Origin: Avena insularis
Taxonomy: Eukaryota; Streptophyta; Magnoliopsida; Poales; Poaceae
NCBI GenBank assembly: GCA_023614405.1
Contig: CM042694.1
Location: 483,635,392-483,699,391, forward strand
Direction: 5' to 3'
Length of the DNA: 64,000 bases
This document shows positions 21,230 through 33,260 of the stretch, piece after piece. The notes beneath the pieces were generated by a model, which made no database searches, was not told the origin of the DNA, and saw only the letters and a list, made by a program, of their open reading frames with translations. The translations under genes and the position numbers were made by a program. How positions within the stretch are numbered: the first letter of the stretch is position 1; each line of letters starts with the position of its first letter.

Positions 21230-21569
21230 GAACCAATGCCTCACTGCACTCTTCTCGAGCAACAAGAGACATCGTTAGGGCGATCTTGAGCCAAGAAGAT
21301 GAGGCATGAACTGCTTGGGCGCCTGAGTGCTGAATTTGCTGGACCATCCGATTGCAGGTTGTGGTAGTGATCGCTTAGAAAAGGGTAGACGAGTCCAAAC
21401 CCCTGGCACATAGTCTCCAACAATTAGGCGATCAAAAACAATGTACACGTAGCCTAACCTCCCAAACGACAGGTGCTTCGTATGAGGGCCATGCACCACA
21501 CCATTATTCACAGACCCGATAAGGGGATGATTCAAACCTAGGAAGAGTGAAATATTTCGGATATGCTAC
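21230..21569 (-). pseudogene. DUF295-like pseudogene 2, 3' part
   Basis: On the minus strand an open stretch (about 21535-21275) reads NHPLIGSVNNGVVHGPHTK, a LSFGRLGYVYIVFDRL stretch and VWTRLPFSKR. This corresponds to the C-terminal propeller region of pseudogene 1. It stops at the left edge of element D; the 5' exons resume at 38316 after the matching GCTAC duplication. The gene was therefore one unit before D inserted. Exact exon edges and family name are inferred. Confidence 0.5.
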
Positions 21570-22360
21570 TGATACGTCGTAAACGTACCTATAATTTTTG
21601 ATGCTCCATGCTTGTTTTGTATCAACTATCTTATGTTTTGTCTACACTTTGAGGCATTTTTAAATATTTTCTAGAACTAACCAATTGACAAGATGCCGGA
21701 GTGTCAGTTGCCTGTTTTCTGCTGTTTTTGGTTTCGGAAAAGCTAGTAAGGAAATATTCTCGGAATTGGACGAAACAAAAGCCGAAGTTCCTATTTTTCC
21801 CGACACAAGACGAAGTCCAAAGCAGAGATGGAGGAGGGCATCGAGGCGGCCACACCCTATGGTGGCGCGGGTACCCCTAGGCGCGCCACCAGGTGGTGTG
21901 GGCCCCTCGGGCGTCCACCAACCTTGCCCCTTCGCCTATATATTCCCCCCGAGATGAAAACCCTAAAGGGAGGATCAGAATTCCACAAAAAGTTCCACAA
22001 CACCGCCGCCACCAAAGAGAAGATTCAGGGGACAGAAGTCTCTATTCCGGCACCCTGTCGGGATGAGGAAGTGCCCCCGGAGCCATCTCCATTGACTCCA
22101 CCGCCATCTCCATCGCCGTTGCTAACTCCCATGATGAGGAGGGAGTAATTGTCTCTCGAGGCTAAGGGCTCTACCGGTAGCTATGTGTTCATCTCTATCT
22201 ATGCGTGATCTTATTGAGATCATGAGCTTTGTAATCTAGATCTATTCTGCTACTCAAGTGCTTTAATTAATCTCTGCTTATCCCCACGTGTGTGAAGTTG
22301 ACAGTGTGCACACCGTGTGGCACTTAGGCTAAGGTTACATAAATACTTATCATGGGTATA
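21570..22360 (+). repeat. 5' LTR of element D, first part
   Basis: Begins TGATACGTCGTAAACG. It carries a CCTATATATTCC TATA-like box near 21933 and the R/U5 portion ending AATACTTATCATGGGTATA, where element C is inserted. LTR sequence resumes at 27332 with ATTTGAGTTGGATG. GTATA at 22356-22360 is the left target duplication of C. Confidence 0.9.
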
Positions 22361-22402
22361 TGATGGCTCAGTGTCGGCGCCAGGAAAATGCTGGTGTGAT
22401 GT

Positions 22403-23986
22403 TGATGTAGAGCTCGTTGGGAACCCCAAGAGGAAGGTATGATGAGCACAGCATCAAGTTTCCCTCAGTTATGAAACCAAGGTTTAATCGAACCAGTAGG
22501 AGCAAGGAAACACCCCAAAGGTGTTGCTAGATGAGCCTTGGCAGGGCGCACTGCCAGTGCTAGTAGCAACGTGGAGACCTGCACAACACAACCACAAAAC
22601 TTTGTCCCCAACTTGCGATGAGGTTGTCAATCTCACCGTGTTTTGCGGAAAACAAAGGATTAAACATATTGAATGGAAAGAAGTAATAGTTTGCAGAAAG
22701 TAAACACAAAGCAGTAAACAGTTTGTAGATTGTATGTAAAAGAAAAGACCAAGATCCATAGTTCACTAGAGGTGGCTCTCCTTAAGATAGATAACATGCT
22801 GGGTGAACAAATTACAGCGAGGCAATTGACAAATATCGAGAAAGCAATACATGCATATACTAATCATCTTGACTCCTTTGAGCCTTGATTGGGCATTACA
22901 ACATTATACATAGAACACCATCCAACTTCATCTATGACTAATAATCCACCTTCAGGTTATCATCCAAACCACCTCCAGTATTAAGTTGCAAGCAACAGAT
23001 TATTGCTTTACGAACTGCGTGTAAAGTAAACAATATGATTGTTCTATGAACAAAGGATTGTTGTTTTCTCCCTAGTAGAAACAGCACATCTAGTACCTTA
23101 GAGATTTCTGTCACTTCCCCAGATTACCAGAGGCATGAACCCACTATCGAGCATAAATACTAACTCTTGGAGTTGCTAGCATCTACTTGGCCAAGATAGC
23201 TACTAACAACAGAAAGCATGCAAGATCACAAATAACAAAGACATGATAGAATCAATAATCAATCTGAAATAGCATCTCAATATCCATTGGATCCCCACAA
23301 ACACAACATGTAGAATTACAAATAGATGATCTTAATCATGAACGGAGCTCACAAGATCTAGACATGAAAGCACAAAGGAGGAGAACCAGCCATCTAGCTA
23401 CTACATGGATCCGTAGTTCAAGGATGAACTACCCACGCATCACACCGGAGGCTTGCATGGTGATGAAGAAGGCCTCCAGGGTGAATTCCCCTCTCCGGCA
23501 GGGTGCCGGGAAGAGCTTCAGATCCCTCCTGATCTGGGGATGGAGATGACGGCGGCTACAGACTCTTTCGTGGATTTTTGATCGGGCCCTTAGGGTTTTC
23601 ATCCCGAGGGCATCTTATAGGCGGAAGGGGAGACCGAGGGGGTGCCGGAGGCGGCCACACCACCCCCTGGCGCGGGCCAGGCTGGGCCGCGTGGACAGGT
23701 GGTGTGGTGGCCCCCTGGCCCCTCTCCGTCTCGTACTGTGGCATCTGATGACTTCTGGAAAAATAGGCACTTTGGCTTTTGTCCTGTCCAATTCCGAGAA
23801 TATTCATTTTCTGAGTTTCCTAGAACCAAAAACAGCAGAAAACAGGCAGCTGGCACTGTGGCTCTTGTTAATAGGTTAGTCGAAGAAATCATATGAAAAG
23901 TACTCCAAAGTGTGGACAAAACACAAGAAAGTGGATAAAACCAAGCATGGAACATCAAAAATTATAGATACATTTGCAATGTATCA
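22403..23986 (-). repeat. 3' LTR of element C
   Basis: Spans TGATGTAGAGCTCG to GCAATGTATCA. The outer 250 bp (U3 start on the minus strand) match the LTR of element B closely. The rest, including AGTTATGAAACCAAGGTTTAAT and the CTTGGGGTTCCCAACG end, belongs to a different LTR type, so the LTR is a mosaic of two families. Confidence 0.8.
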
Positions 23987-26086
23987 ACATCCCCAAGCTT
24001 AACTCCTGCTCGTCCTCGAGTAGGTAAGTGATAAAAAGAAAGAATAATTTTTGAGGTGACATGCACCATCAAAGACTTGATCAAAGTATTTGTAAAACAT
24101 TCAAAGCTGGGATCATAGTACTTCAATCATAACATGAAATACAAAGTTCTAGCAATAAGACAAAGAAACTATGATGCAACATGAAAAGGTACAAACAAAA
24201 GATTCATGAATAACAATGCTTTGCAAGACGTTTTGTTTGTTTCACATAAAGAAAACATAGCATAATAGTATTTCAGCTTGTCCCTCATAGAGTAGCAAAT
24301 ATAAATGCATAGGACACCTTCAAAGTTCATAAGAGTGACTAGATACAAATAGTTTAAAACAAGCAATATCAAGTTATGTATCAATCAACTTGTCTTGGGA
24401 CAATGCACATAGAACTAAGAATGGCCACTATGCTCTCAAAGTAGGTGCATAAAGGTAGAAGGTGGAGACTCAATATAATGGTGGAAGAAAGGCCTTCATA
24501 GAAGGAAGTAGGGATTCAAATCTCATAAAGAGCTTCCAAAAATTATGGTACTTATAGCTTTCAGCTCTCATTGCCCCTATCATAAGCATCTTGAAGTGAT
24601 TAAGGTTAATGTGAACAAACTATGGGTACATGCTTGACGAAGTATAAGTTAGAAATCTCATGTCCCTTGTATACGAGGGCCGCTCCTCAGGCTACTCAAG
24701 TTTAGTCACCAGTAAGTTCTTGTCATCGTAAGTACATGTGTATCATAGAGAACCGCCAATGGGGTACCCCTTGCCCGATGATACGGAAGAATCCCTACAT
24801 CAAAATGACAAGGCAAAAAGACAACGAGCGTCTCAGCAATCTTCTTATTTACCATGGGAATATGGTGCTTTTTTATCTCTTTCCTCTTTTCATAATCTTT
24901 TTTTTATAAGAAGAATGCTTCATAGACAACTCATTATGGTTACGCTGCAGGTTTCCACCATGTCAGCATGGATTAGACCAGCGGCCCATGCGTTTCTCTA
25001 ACACATATACATAAATACATGGACTTACAAGCTCCCCTTTCATTTCACACCGACGACATCCATATACAAAAGAGCATGATATCAACTAGGTACAAGTACC
25101 AAGTGCAATGTTGAAAGCGTTCCCCATGAAAGCATGGTTCTGCTAATTCCCAACGAATAAGTGCAAGCATATACAACATAGACGACACAATGGTTCAAGT
25201 TTATTAAGGGCAAGAAAAGTAAAGTGTGCCATCAAGTTCGTGAGAGCTTTAATCACTAGTTTTCTCATGACAAGTTTAATTTGGAAGGTAAACAAAAGCA
25301 TGAATATACTTGGAATAGCATAAGCTAATAGGTGGGTATGGTGGACTCTTCAGAATAACTTGGTTTAGGTAGTTGGATGCATGAGTGGAACTCATACTTG
25401 GTTGTGGATGCTAGCAAAAGACTGGGAGCGACAAACTAAGAGAGCAATAATGGCCATAATCATGCAGAGCGACAAACCATCAATGATAAAAGCATAAAGT
25501 GATACTACAAGTTGAAAACTAAAGGATCATAAAGGCTATGGTGACTTTGAGATAGTCATAACAAGGTGTGAGCATTCGCCAAGTCAACCCAAATAAATCA
25601 TCAAAGGAGAATACCACTATACTATGCTTTAATATGCTAAACTAAGGCATGATTCATCCAAGGCACATTAAGCAATCTCAATTGTTTATAACAAGTCATG
25701 CTACAACAAATAATACTAAGAATAAAGCCAACACAATATCAAGCATGGCATGACAAAGCATAAGCCACAGTAAAAAACGAGCTCTTTTTACCACATAAGC
25801 ATGAACTTTCCTACTCTTTTCCAAACCAAACCAAACTATTTGCAAACCAATGTATGAAAGAGGGGGTCCAACCAATTTATTCAGAAAACTAAGAAAACCA
25901 AGCAAACGAAAAACCAAAACAAAAACGAAAAAGAAGACGCTCCAAGAACAACACAACTGTGCATGAAACAATAAAAATGGAGCGTTTGGAAGAAACCTGG
26001 GATTTTTATTGGTGAAGAAGGGGATGCCTTGGGCATCCCCAAGCTTTGACGCTTGTACTTCTTGGAGATTTCTTGGGGTAACACCC
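23987..26086 (-). other. 3' noncoding block of element C
   Basis: Nearly collinear with 9551-11690 of element B: the same polypurine tract complement (ACATCCCCAAGCTTAAC), the same GGGGTACCCC (24761-24770) and the same GTTTCCACCATGTCAGCATG-type segment. It ends abruptly at the deletion junction. No gene. Confidence 0.85.
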
Positions 26087-27326
26087 GTAGATTGTATGTA
26101 AAAGAAAAGACCAGGATCCATAGTTCACTAGAGGTGGCTCTCCTTAAGATAGATAACATGCTGGGTGAACAAATTACAGCGGGGCAATTGACAAACATCG
26201 AGAAAGCAATACATGCATATACTAATCATATTGACTCCTCTGAGCCTTGATTGGGCATTACAACATTATACATAGACCGCCATCCAACTGCATCTATGAC
26301 TAATAATCCACCTTCAGGTTATCATCCGAACCACCTCCATTATTAAGTTGCAAGCAATAGATTGTTGCTTTACAAACTGCGTGTAAAGTAAACAATACGA
26401 TTGTTCTATGAACAAAGGATTGTTGTTTTCTCCCTAGTAGCAACAACACATCTAGTACCTTAGAGATTTCTGTCACTTCCCAGTTACGAGGCATGAACCC
26501 ACTATCGAGCATAAATACTAACTCTTGGAGTTGCTAGCATTTACTTGGCCAAGATAGCTACTAACAACGGAAAGCATGCAAGATCACAAATAACAAAGAC
26601 ATGATAGAATCAATAATCAATCTGAAATAGCATCTCAATATCCATCGGATCCCCACAAACACAACATGTAGAATTGCAAATTGATGATCTTGATCATGAA
26701 CAGAGCTAGACATGACAACACAAAAGGAGGAGAACCAGCCATCTAGCTACTACATGGATCCGTAGTCCAAGGATGAACTACTCACGCATCACACCGGAGG
26801 CTTGCATGGTGATGAAGAAGGCCTGTGGTGAATTCCCTCTCGTGGTGCCGGAAGAGCTTCAGATCCCTCCCGATCTAGGGATGGAGATGACGACGACTAC
26901 AGACTCTTTCGTGAATTTTTGATCGGGCCCTTAGGGTTTTCGTCCCGAGGGCATCTTATAGGCGGAAAGGGAGGCCGAGGGGGTGCCGGAGGCGACCACA
27001 CCACCCCCTGGCGCAGGCCAGGCTGGGCCGCGTGGCCAGGTGGTGTGGTGGCCCCTGGCCCCTCTCCGTCTCGTACTCTGGCATCTGACGACTTCTGGAA
27101 AAATAGGCACTTTGGCATTTGTCCCGTCCAATTCCGAGAATATTCATTTTCTGACTTTCCTGGAACCAAAAACAGCAGAAAACAGGCAGCTGGCACTATG
27201 GCTCTTGTTAATAGGTTAGTCCAAGAAATCATATGAAAAGTACTCCAAAGTGTGGACAAAACACAAGAAAGTGGATAAAACCAAGCATGGAACATCAAAA
27301 ATTATAGATACATTTGCAATGTATCA
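26087..27326 (-). repeat. 5' LTR of element C, truncated
   Basis: Matches 22726-23986. The first ~330 bp (U5 side) are missing because the same deletion that removed gag cut into it. The outer end GCAATGTATCA is intact at 27326. Confidence 0.85.
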
Positions 27327-27331
27327 GTATA

Positions 27332-27902
27332 ATTTGAGTTGGATGTCTCTATGAGATTGTGGTGTTTGTTGGAACCATCTAGCGCTCAAGGTGACAGTGA
27401 GGGGTTATCTAGATGGGGAATGCGAACTTTAAGGTGTGTTGTTATAGCCCTACATCGTCTAACCGGAGAGTAGTTCAGGGTAGCATAATGAAGAGAAGAT
27501 ATTTATATGAGAGTGTCCACTAGTGAAAGTATGATCCCTAGGCCTTGTTTCTAAACATTGAAACACCATTTACAATCCGTCCTATTACATGTTTGCTTGC
27601 TGCCACTCTTATTTGAGATTGCAATTACCACTTATAATCATCCATATTACTTGTATTTCACTATCTCTTCGCCGAACTAGTGCACCTATACACCTAACAA
27701 GTGTATTGGGTGTGTTGGGGACACAAGATACTTCTTGTATCTTGATTGTAGGGTTGCTTGAGAGGGATACCTTTGACCACTTCCTCCCTGAGTTCGATAA
27801 ACCTTGGGTGATCCACTTAAGGGAAACTTGTTGCTGTTCTACAAACCTCTGAAGTTGGAGGCCCAACACTGTCTACAAGAATAGAAGCATGCATAGACAT
27901 CA
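27332..27902 (+). repeat. 5' LTR of element D, second part
   Basis: Continues the D 5' LTR after the second GTATA of element C and ends GCATAGACATCA at 27902, directly before the primer site. Closely matches 37738-38310 of the 3' LTR. Confidence 0.9.
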
Positions 27903-27912
27903 AGCTATTTTC

Positions 27913-27930
27913 TGGCGCCATTACCGGGGA
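27913..27930 (+). other. primer binding site of element D (tRNA-Asp type)
   Basis: TGGCGCCATTACCGGGGA, complementary to the plant tRNA-Asp 3' end with two mismatches, 10 bp after the LTR. Confidence 0.85.
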
Positions 27931-28015
27931 GTGAAGTGCTATTGAAGAGTGGAACTGGTAAAGGAAACTTCTACTGTGAGTATTGTTTATTTCTATTTGT
28001 TACTTTATTCTCAAT

Positions 28016-29150
28016 ATGGATAATTCACTTAGTTTCTTATTTCAGAATGCTACTACCACTGCTAAGGTAGTAGATGAACCACCACCTGCTGAAATTGATA
28101 CTTTTAAAATACCTACAAAAATTGTTGATCGTGTTATGGATAACTACTATTTTGGAGATGGAACTGTCCATCCCGGTGATCATTTGCTTTTTATACACGA
28201 ATTATGCGGATTGTTCAAGTGTGTAGGTATTACAACAAACCAAGTTAAGAAAAAGTTATTCTCTGTATCATTGAAAGGCAGAGCTAAGGAATGGTATAAG
28301 CTGCTAAAGAATGGCCAATCACTTGAATGGGAGAAAATTGTACCTCTCTTTTATTCCAAATTTTATCCTCCTAGTGAGATTCATAAAGATCAGAATCAAA
28401 TATATAACTTTTGGCCTCGTGATGGAGAGAGTACCGCCCAAGTTTGGGGGAGATTGAAGTCACTGATGCTCAAAACATCCTACTCACGAGCTCCCTAATA
28501 ATATTATCAATAACTTTTATGCAGGGCTTTATCTTCATAATAAGGATTTATTGGATGCTTCTTGTGATGGATCATTTACACGTATGAAAGAAGAAGCTAA
28601 ATGGGATCTTCTATACCGTATTCAAGACAATGCTGAAGCATGGGAGAATGATAAAGGAAGAAAGTCAGGTATAAATTATAATTATGAATGCATTAATTTT
28701 TTTATGGGAACTGATGACTTTCATAATATTAGTGTTGCTTATGGTCTTGATTCTCAAGTTCTTGCAAATTGTTTTAAGGCCTTTGCCTCTTATATTTAAA
28801 TTTCCAAAAAGGAATGGAACAAGTACCATGCACCATATAAAGATATTGTTGATTGTGTTCCTGCTAGAAATACTGAAGTTTGCACTGTTGATCATATTTT
28901 ACCTGAACCTTACATCGAGAAAATATCTTTCCCTAATAAGGTAAAGGAGCATTCTATGATAACTAGTGTGGTTAACAAAAGTACAAAGAAATCTGTACAG
29001 CCCGATGAACAAATAAACGTTGAACCTTCAGTAGCAATTGTGAAAGACCTTGTCACTAAAAGTGTAGAACATGGACACATTATCTTTTGTGAGGATGCTT
29101 CTAATATTGTTTCACATCCTAGTAGAACTAGGAAAGCTAGTGTTCCTGTG
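28016..29150 (+). pseudogene. gag, element D
   Basis: ATG at 28016 (MDNSLSFLFQN), 85 bp after the primer site. The Retrotrans_gag-like core includes FSVSLKGRAKEWYKLL, WEKIVPLFYSKFYPP and ESTAQVWGRLKSL, equivalent to the gag of element B. A frameshift near 28470 moves the frame. The continuation (NNFYAGLYLHNKDLLDASCDGSF region) runs to a TAA at 28797 and then in the same frame to about 29150, where another shift precedes the protease. It would have formed the particle shell; non-functional now. Confidence 0.75.
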
Positions 29151-29159
29151 CTTCTGTTA

Positions 29160-29900
29160 GAATTGGTGATCATTTCTATTATGGTTTATGTGATATTGGT
29201 GCAAGTTCAAGTGTTATTCCTTATGAGCTTTACAAAGAAATTATGCATTAAATTGGTCCCTATGAACTAGAAGAAATTGATGTGGTTATTTGCTAATAGA
29301 GAGACCATCTCTCCAATTGGTATTGTAAGAGATGTGGAAGTTCTTTGTGGAAAGATTAAATATCCTACAGATTTTCTAGTACTTGGTTCAACTGCTAGTA
29401 AAACCTGTCCTTTAATTTTTGGTAGACCTTTCTTGAACACTTGTGGAGCCATTATAGATTGTAAGAGGGAGAAAATTTTAACTAAATTTGATGGAGAATC
29501 TTATGAGTTTAATTTTTCAAAATTTGCTAAAGTTCCTTATGAAAATGAATTGCCTAATGAGGATTTCAGAGTTGAACAACTTGCTTCTATTTCTCTTGCT
29601 CCTAACAATGCTTTGCAGCAATATATGGAAGACTACGAAAGTGAGATCTTCATGGAAGAAAGAAATGAGATTGACGAGATTCTCCTTCGTCAACCCAAGA
29701 TGCTTAAGCATAACTTACCTATGGAAGATTTGGGTACCACATTACCACCTAAAAATGATCCGATTTTCGATCTGAAACCTTTACCTGACGATCTTAAATA
29801 TGCTTACATTGATGATAAGAAAATATATCCTGTTATTATTAGTTTTAAACTTTCAAGAAAGGAAGAGGAAATATTATTAGAAGTATTGAAGAAACACTGA
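29160..29900 (+). pseudogene. aspartic protease and linker to RT, element D
   Basis: The active site CDIGASSSVIP is encoded from 29189, and the second motif LIFGRPFLNTCGAIIDC lies near 29410. A frameshift near 29285 separates them. The linker then stays open to a TGA at 29898-29900, after which the same frame continues into reverse transcriptase. The TGA context suggests a CGA-to-TGA change. The family role is gag-pol processing. Confidence 0.8.
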
Positions 29901-29906
29901 TGGGCT

Positions 29907-30877
29907 ATGGGTTATACTCTTGATGATTTAAAAGGGATTTCTCCTACTATATGTCATCATGCTATTAATATAGAACCTAATGCAAAACCAGTGGTAGAAC
30001 ATCAGCAGCGTTTAAATCCTAAGATGAAGGAAGTGGTAAGAAATGAGGTATTAAAACTCCTTGATGCTGGTATTATTTATCCTATTGCTGATAGTCAATG
30101 GGTTAGTCCTGTTCATTGTGTCCCTAAGAAAGGAGGAATTACTGTTGTGCCTAATGAGAATAATGAGCTTATTCCCCAAAGAGTATTAGTTGGTTATAAG
30201 ATGTGCATTGATTTTAGAAAGGTTAACAAAGTTACTAAGAAAGATCATTACCCATTGCCCTTTATTGATCAAATGTTAGAAATGTTGTGTAAGAAGACTC
30301 ATTTTTGCTTTCTTGATGGATACTCTGGGTTCTCTCAAATTTCTGTTAAACAACAAGATCAAGAGAAAACCACTTTTACGTGTCCTTATGGAACTTATGC
30401 TTATAGGCATATGCCTTTTGGTTTGTGTAATGCTCCTGCTACTTTTCAAATATGCATGTCTGCTATCTTTCATGGTTTTTTTGAGGAAATTGTAGAAGTA
30501 TTCATGGATGATTTTTCTATTTATGGAACTTCTTTTGATAATTGTCTGCACAACCTTCATAAAGTTTTGCAGAGATGCGAAGAAACTAATCTTGTTCTTA
30601 ATTGGGAGAAATGTCACTTCATGGTTACTGAAGGAATTGTCCTTGGACATAAAATTTCTGAAAGAGGCATTGAAGTTGACAGAGCCAAAGTTGAAGCAAT
30701 TGAGAAAATGCCCTGTCCTAGGGATGTCAAAGGTATTCGTAGTATCCTTGGTCATGCTGGTTTCTATAGAAGGTTTATTAAAGACTTCTCCAAGATATCA
30801 AAACCTCTTACTAATCATCTCCAAAAAGATGTTCCTTTTGTTTTGATGATGATTGTAAGGAAGCTTTTGAAACTTTA
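29907..30877 (+). pseudogene. reverse transcriptase, element D
   Basis: Complete Ty3/Gypsy reverse transcriptase domain in one frame. Visible: SQWVSPVHCVPKKGG, YKMCIDFRKVNKVTKKDHYP, FCFLDGYSGFSQI, MPFGLCNAPATFQ and the catalytic FMDDFSIYG (FMDD at 30501-30512), followed by HKISERGIEVDRAKVEAI and GHAGFYRRFIKDFS. The FMDD form is usual in this clade. The frame ends just past 30840, where one base is missing and RNase H continues in another frame. This is the only polymerase of the Athila-type elements in the window. Confidence 0.95.
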
Positions 30878-31345
30878 GTGAAAGCTTTAATTATTGCTCC
30901 TATTGTCCAACCTCATGATTGGAATTTACCCTTTGAAATTATGTGTGATGCTAGTGATTTTGCTGTAGGTGCTGTTCTTGGACTACGAATAGATAAAAAG
31001 TTGAATGTTATCCATTATGCTAGTAAGACCCTTGATGCTGCTCAAAAGAATTATGCTACTACTGAAAAAGAGTTCTTAGCTATTGTCTTTGCTTGTGATA
31101 AGTTTAGACCCTATATTGTTGTTTCAAAAGTTACCATTTATACTAATAATGTTGCTATTAAGTACCTTATGACAAAGAAAGATGCTAAGCCTTGGCTTAT
31201 TAGATGGGTGTTACTTTCACAAGAGTTCGATCTACATATTGTAGATAGAAAAGGTGATGAAAATCATGTTGCTGATAATTTATCTCAATTGGAAAACATT
31301 TCTTTTGATCCTATGTCGGTTAATGATAGTTTTCCAAAAAACTAG
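30878..31345 (+). pseudogene. RNase H, element D
   Basis: Contains CDASDFAVGAVLG (first Asp), ATTEKEFLAIVFACDKFRPY (Glu) and ENHVADNLSQLEN at the C-terminus. The third acidic site, normally in a TDH motif, reads IYTNNVAIKYL, so Asp has become Asn. Together with the frameshift at its start this makes the domain inactive. It degrades the RNA of the RNA-DNA hybrid during replication in intact relatives. Confidence 0.85.
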
Positions 31346-31416
31346 CTGCAATAAAGGTAAGCTCGTGAGAGAGTCCTTGGTATTCTGATTATGCTAAATT
31401 TATTGTTTCCAAGTAT

Positions 31417-32712
31417 TTGCCTCCAACTTTTACAGCCCAGCAAAGAAGGAAATTCTTTTATGATTTGAGGCATTACTTTTGGGATGACCCACATTTATAT
31501 AAAGAGGGAGTGGATGGTATTATGCGAAGATGTGTTCCAGAATATGAACAAAAAGAGATACTGCGGAAATTTCATGGTAGTTCCTATGGAGGGCATCATG
31601 CTAGAGATAGAACCGCACAAAAAGTTCTACAATCAGGTTTCTATTGGTCTACCCTTTAAAGATACAAGAAAGTTTATCTTATCATGTGATGAATGTCAAC
31701 GAGTTGGTAATATTTCTAGACGCAATGAAATGCCTATGAGTTACTCTCTTGTTATTGAACCATTTGACTGTTGGGATTTGACTTTATGGGTCCTTTTCCT
31801 CCTTCAAAAGGTTATACTCATATTCTTGACGCTGTTGATTATTTTACTAAGTGGGTAGAAGCCATACCTACAAAAAGTGCTGATGGTGAGACCTTTTTAA
31901 AAATGCTTAAGGATGTTATCTTTCCTAGGTTTGGAGTGCCTAGATACCTTATGACTGATGGAGGTTCACATTTCATTCATGGAGGTTTTAGGAAGACCCT
32001 TGCTAAATATGACGTTAATCATAGAATTGCTTCAGCTTATCATCCCCAAACCAGTGGGCAAGTAGAACTATCAAACAGAGAAATTAAATCTATCTTGCAA
32101 AAGACTGTTAATAGATCTAGAAAAAAATGGGCTAAAAAGTTAAATGATGCTTTATGGGCTTATAGAACTTCTTATAAAAATCCTATGGGAATGTCTCCTT
32201 ACAAAATGGTTTATGGAAAAGCTTGTCACCTGCCTTTAGAATTAGAACACAAAGCTTATTGGGCAGTGAAAGAATTTAATAGAGATTTCAAGCTTGCTGG
32301 TAAGAAAAGATTGTTTGACTTGAGCTCTTTAGATGAGTGGAAAAGTGAGGCTTATGAAAATGCTAGACTCTTTAAAGAAAAAGTTAAAACATGGCATGAC
32401 AGGAGAATTCTTAAGAGAGAATTTCACGTTGGTGAGAAAGTTCTATTGTATAGGTCTCGTCTCAGATTTTTTGCAGGAAAACTACTTTCAAAATGGGAAG
32501 GACCTTTTTTTATTGAAGAGGTGTATTGTTCAGGTGCAATAAAAATTTCTTCCTTAAGAGACAACACTACACAAGTGGTGAGTGGTCAAAGAATCAAGCA
32601 CTATATTTCTGGAGATTCCTACAATGAAGATATTGATACAATTCAAGTGGTGAATCCGGAGGAATTTATTAAAGACCAAATTCAGAAACCTGCAGAGTCT
32701 GTTTTCAAATAG
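31417..32712 (+). pseudogene. integrase, element D (first copy)
   Basis: The N-terminal HHCC zinc-binding part (GGHHARDRTAQKV, then CDECQRVGN) is split by a frameshift near 31656, and a second shift lies near 31768. The core and C-terminus are open from 31771 to 32712. The catalytic D-D-E is visible as the Asp of AVDYFTKWVEA, the Asp of LMTDGGSHF and the Glu of TSGQVELSNREIKS. The C-terminal part has VGEKVLLYRSRLRFFAGKL and GPFFIEEVY. It would insert the cDNA into the host chromosome. The core looks intact but cannot be made as a full protein. Confidence 0.92.
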
Positions 32713-33047
32713 GTAACAGTTCTGGTAAGAAAAGGTCCACGCAAAACTTTTCAATTTTTATTTTTGCAGTTTTTATCTAACATGGAAAATAATGAGTTGA
32801 AAGAGGGATGGAAACGGAGCCTGGGGGCTCACACCACCCCGTGGCATGGACCCACCTGGCCGCGCCACCAGGGGGTGTGGCCACCCTAGAGCCCATATCC
32901 GCCCCGTTTTCTCCTAGTACCTTCCTTTTGTTGTTAAACTTTGTAATATATAATCCCCCGGATCCCCCGAGGTCGGTATATCGTGTTCTCGTCGTGTTTT
33001 CGTTTTGATCTGTTTCTGGTAGGCAGATTCTCAGTTTTGGGGCCACA

Positions 33048-33260
33048 ATGTTTTCCTTTGGATTACCCAAGGAGGATTCCTCTGCGGACATCATTAACCC
33101 ATACATGTATGAGTTGAAGATTCACCTCAAGGAGTTGTTGCTCGAAGATGGGAAGGTTCAGATAAAAGAGGTTCAGGGCCCTAAAGGAGAAGGTAGTCTG
33201 GAGAGGGAGTGGATGGTATTATGCGAAGATGTGTTCCAGAATATGAACAAAAAGAGATAA
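33048..33260 (+). pseudogene. truncated first copy of the small coiled-coil ORF
   Basis: Starts MFSFGLPKEDSSADIINPYM, matching the ORF at 34748. After EGSLE it runs into the duplicated integrase at 33203 and reads foreign codons until a stop. It is a direct product of the tandem duplication. Confidence 0.85.

Larger units (their letters stand above)
22361..27326 (-). mobile_element. nested, internally deleted Athila-type element C
   Basis: Minus-strand element inside the 5' LTR of D, flanked by GTATA (22356-22360 and 27327-27331). It keeps two LTRs and only the 3' noncoding block (23987-26086). Primer site, gag-protease and the inner end of the 5' LTR are deleted, with the junction at about 26086. 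The left edge carries 36-42 extra bases beyond the LTR, including TGGCGCCG on the minus strand, which looks like the beginning of a primer site. Confidence 0.85.

Noticed and set aside
23599..23958. Proline-rich minus-strand frames near 23.6 and 26.9 kb
   Set aside because: They are the GC-rich U3 patch of the two C LTRs, common to these families, with no protein resemblance.
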